NCBI GenBank assembly: GCA_023014365.1
Contig: JAEBUN010000043.1
Location: 1 to 64,000, forward strand
Length of the DNA stretch: 64,000 nt
Reading direction: 5' to 3'
DNA from: Lepiota brunneoincarnata
Taxonomy: Eukaryota; Basidiomycota; Agaricomycetes; Agaricales; Agaricaceae
In this document: in pieces, positions 63,699-64,000 of the stretch
Numbering within the stretch: position 1 is the first letter of the stretch
How the letters are laid out: every line of letters starts with the position of its first letter
Position numbers and translations under genes: made by a program
Notes under the pieces: model-generated
Seen by the model: only the letters and a program-made list of their open reading frames with translations
Database searches by the model: none
Told to the model about the DNA's origin: nothing

Positions 63699-64000
63699 TT
63701 TCCCCTCTGCAAAGGCTAATTTTATATAATTGTATCTTTCATGGGTTTTTTGTTTCATTACTATTGAATAGCATTCAACCTAGTAGTGTACCCTTTAATT
63801 TTCATATATCCAATACCCCCCTTGACAAAGTTTTGAACAACACTATATTTACCTATATGTACAACCACACTCCTCCCACTTCGAATACTCCCAACCTGCA
63901 GCAGTACCAGTATCACTTATCGATATAACCCATTGAATAGCAATCAGATGGTTCATTCACTGGAATTATCACAATGACAGAGAGCAGTGTCGACAGAAAA
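63699..64000. other. AT-rich flank after cyclin fragment
   Basis: No open frame or repeat recognised. The AT-rich stretch directly after the stop (TAATTTTATATAATTG) fits a 3' untranslated region. Confidence 0.3.

Noticed and set aside
1..64000. tRNA, rRNA, CRISPR arrays, replication origins, bacterial operons
   Set aside because: No such features were seen by eye. All recognisable content is eukaryotic transposon sequence plus one cyclin-like fragment; a tRNA scan was not possible.

Overview
This window is a transposon island from a filamentous fungus, most likely a mushroom-type basidiomycete. Reasons: the introns are short (about 50-64 nt, GT...YAG), the elements are Ty3/gypsy (including a chromovirus), Ty1/copia, pogo/Fot1-like and Tc1-like, one predicted protein has a fungal Zn2Cys6-type cysteine cluster, and CpG decay of the kind expected from cytosine methylation is widespread. 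No intact host gene is visible. The only recognisable host-like coding sequence is a broken cyclin-domain fragment at the right edge. All element names (G1, G2, C1, C2, S1-S5) are local to this report.

Layout. The left two thirds (795-44,520) is a tandem array of a large minus-strand Ty3/gypsy element, G1. The order is LTR1 (795-8,458, broken by insertions), internal A, LTR2 (19,514-20,769, shared), internal B, LTR3 (43,272-44,520). Copia C1 (1,539-7,242, TSD AATTA) and solo LTR S1 sit in LTR1. C1 itself contains a G1 LTR-leader-gag segment, which in turn carries a G2 solo LTR. Internal A is interrupted once, by S2 (TSD CTGGG). Internal B is interrupted by a pogo element (TA target), a complete chromovirus G2-1 (TSD TTAGT) and two solo LTRs. 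To the right lie a gag-only copia (C2), two more chromovirus copies (G2-2 complete, G2-3 truncated), a broken Tc1 transposase, a second S2 fragment and the cyclin fragment.

G1 is the most interesting object. Gag, protease, RT, RNase H and integrase run on the minus strand. About 3.5-4 kb between the end of pol and the 3' LTR holds two multi-intron genes in the opposite direction. One encodes a CX2CX6CX8CX2CX6C cluster, the spacing of fungal Zn2Cys6 DNA-binding domains. The whole element, LTRs, introns and coding parts alike, is also studded with the palindrome TAAGCTTA (often CTAAGCTTAG). I count 26 perfect octamers in copy A, against about 0.2 expected for random sequence of that length. Seventeen of the 18 internal sites are kept at equivalent places in copy B, and I saw none in the unrelated elements. 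A self-encoded DNA-binding factor acting on sites spread through its own element is a testable hypothesis, not something the sequence proves.

G2 is a chromodomain gypsy with an extra zinc-knuckle ORF between the chromodomain and the 3' LTR. All elements look dead: most in-frame stops are TGA where CGA (Arg) is expected. Boundaries marked by target-site duplications are reliable to the base; gene starts and intron models in decayed copies are approximate.
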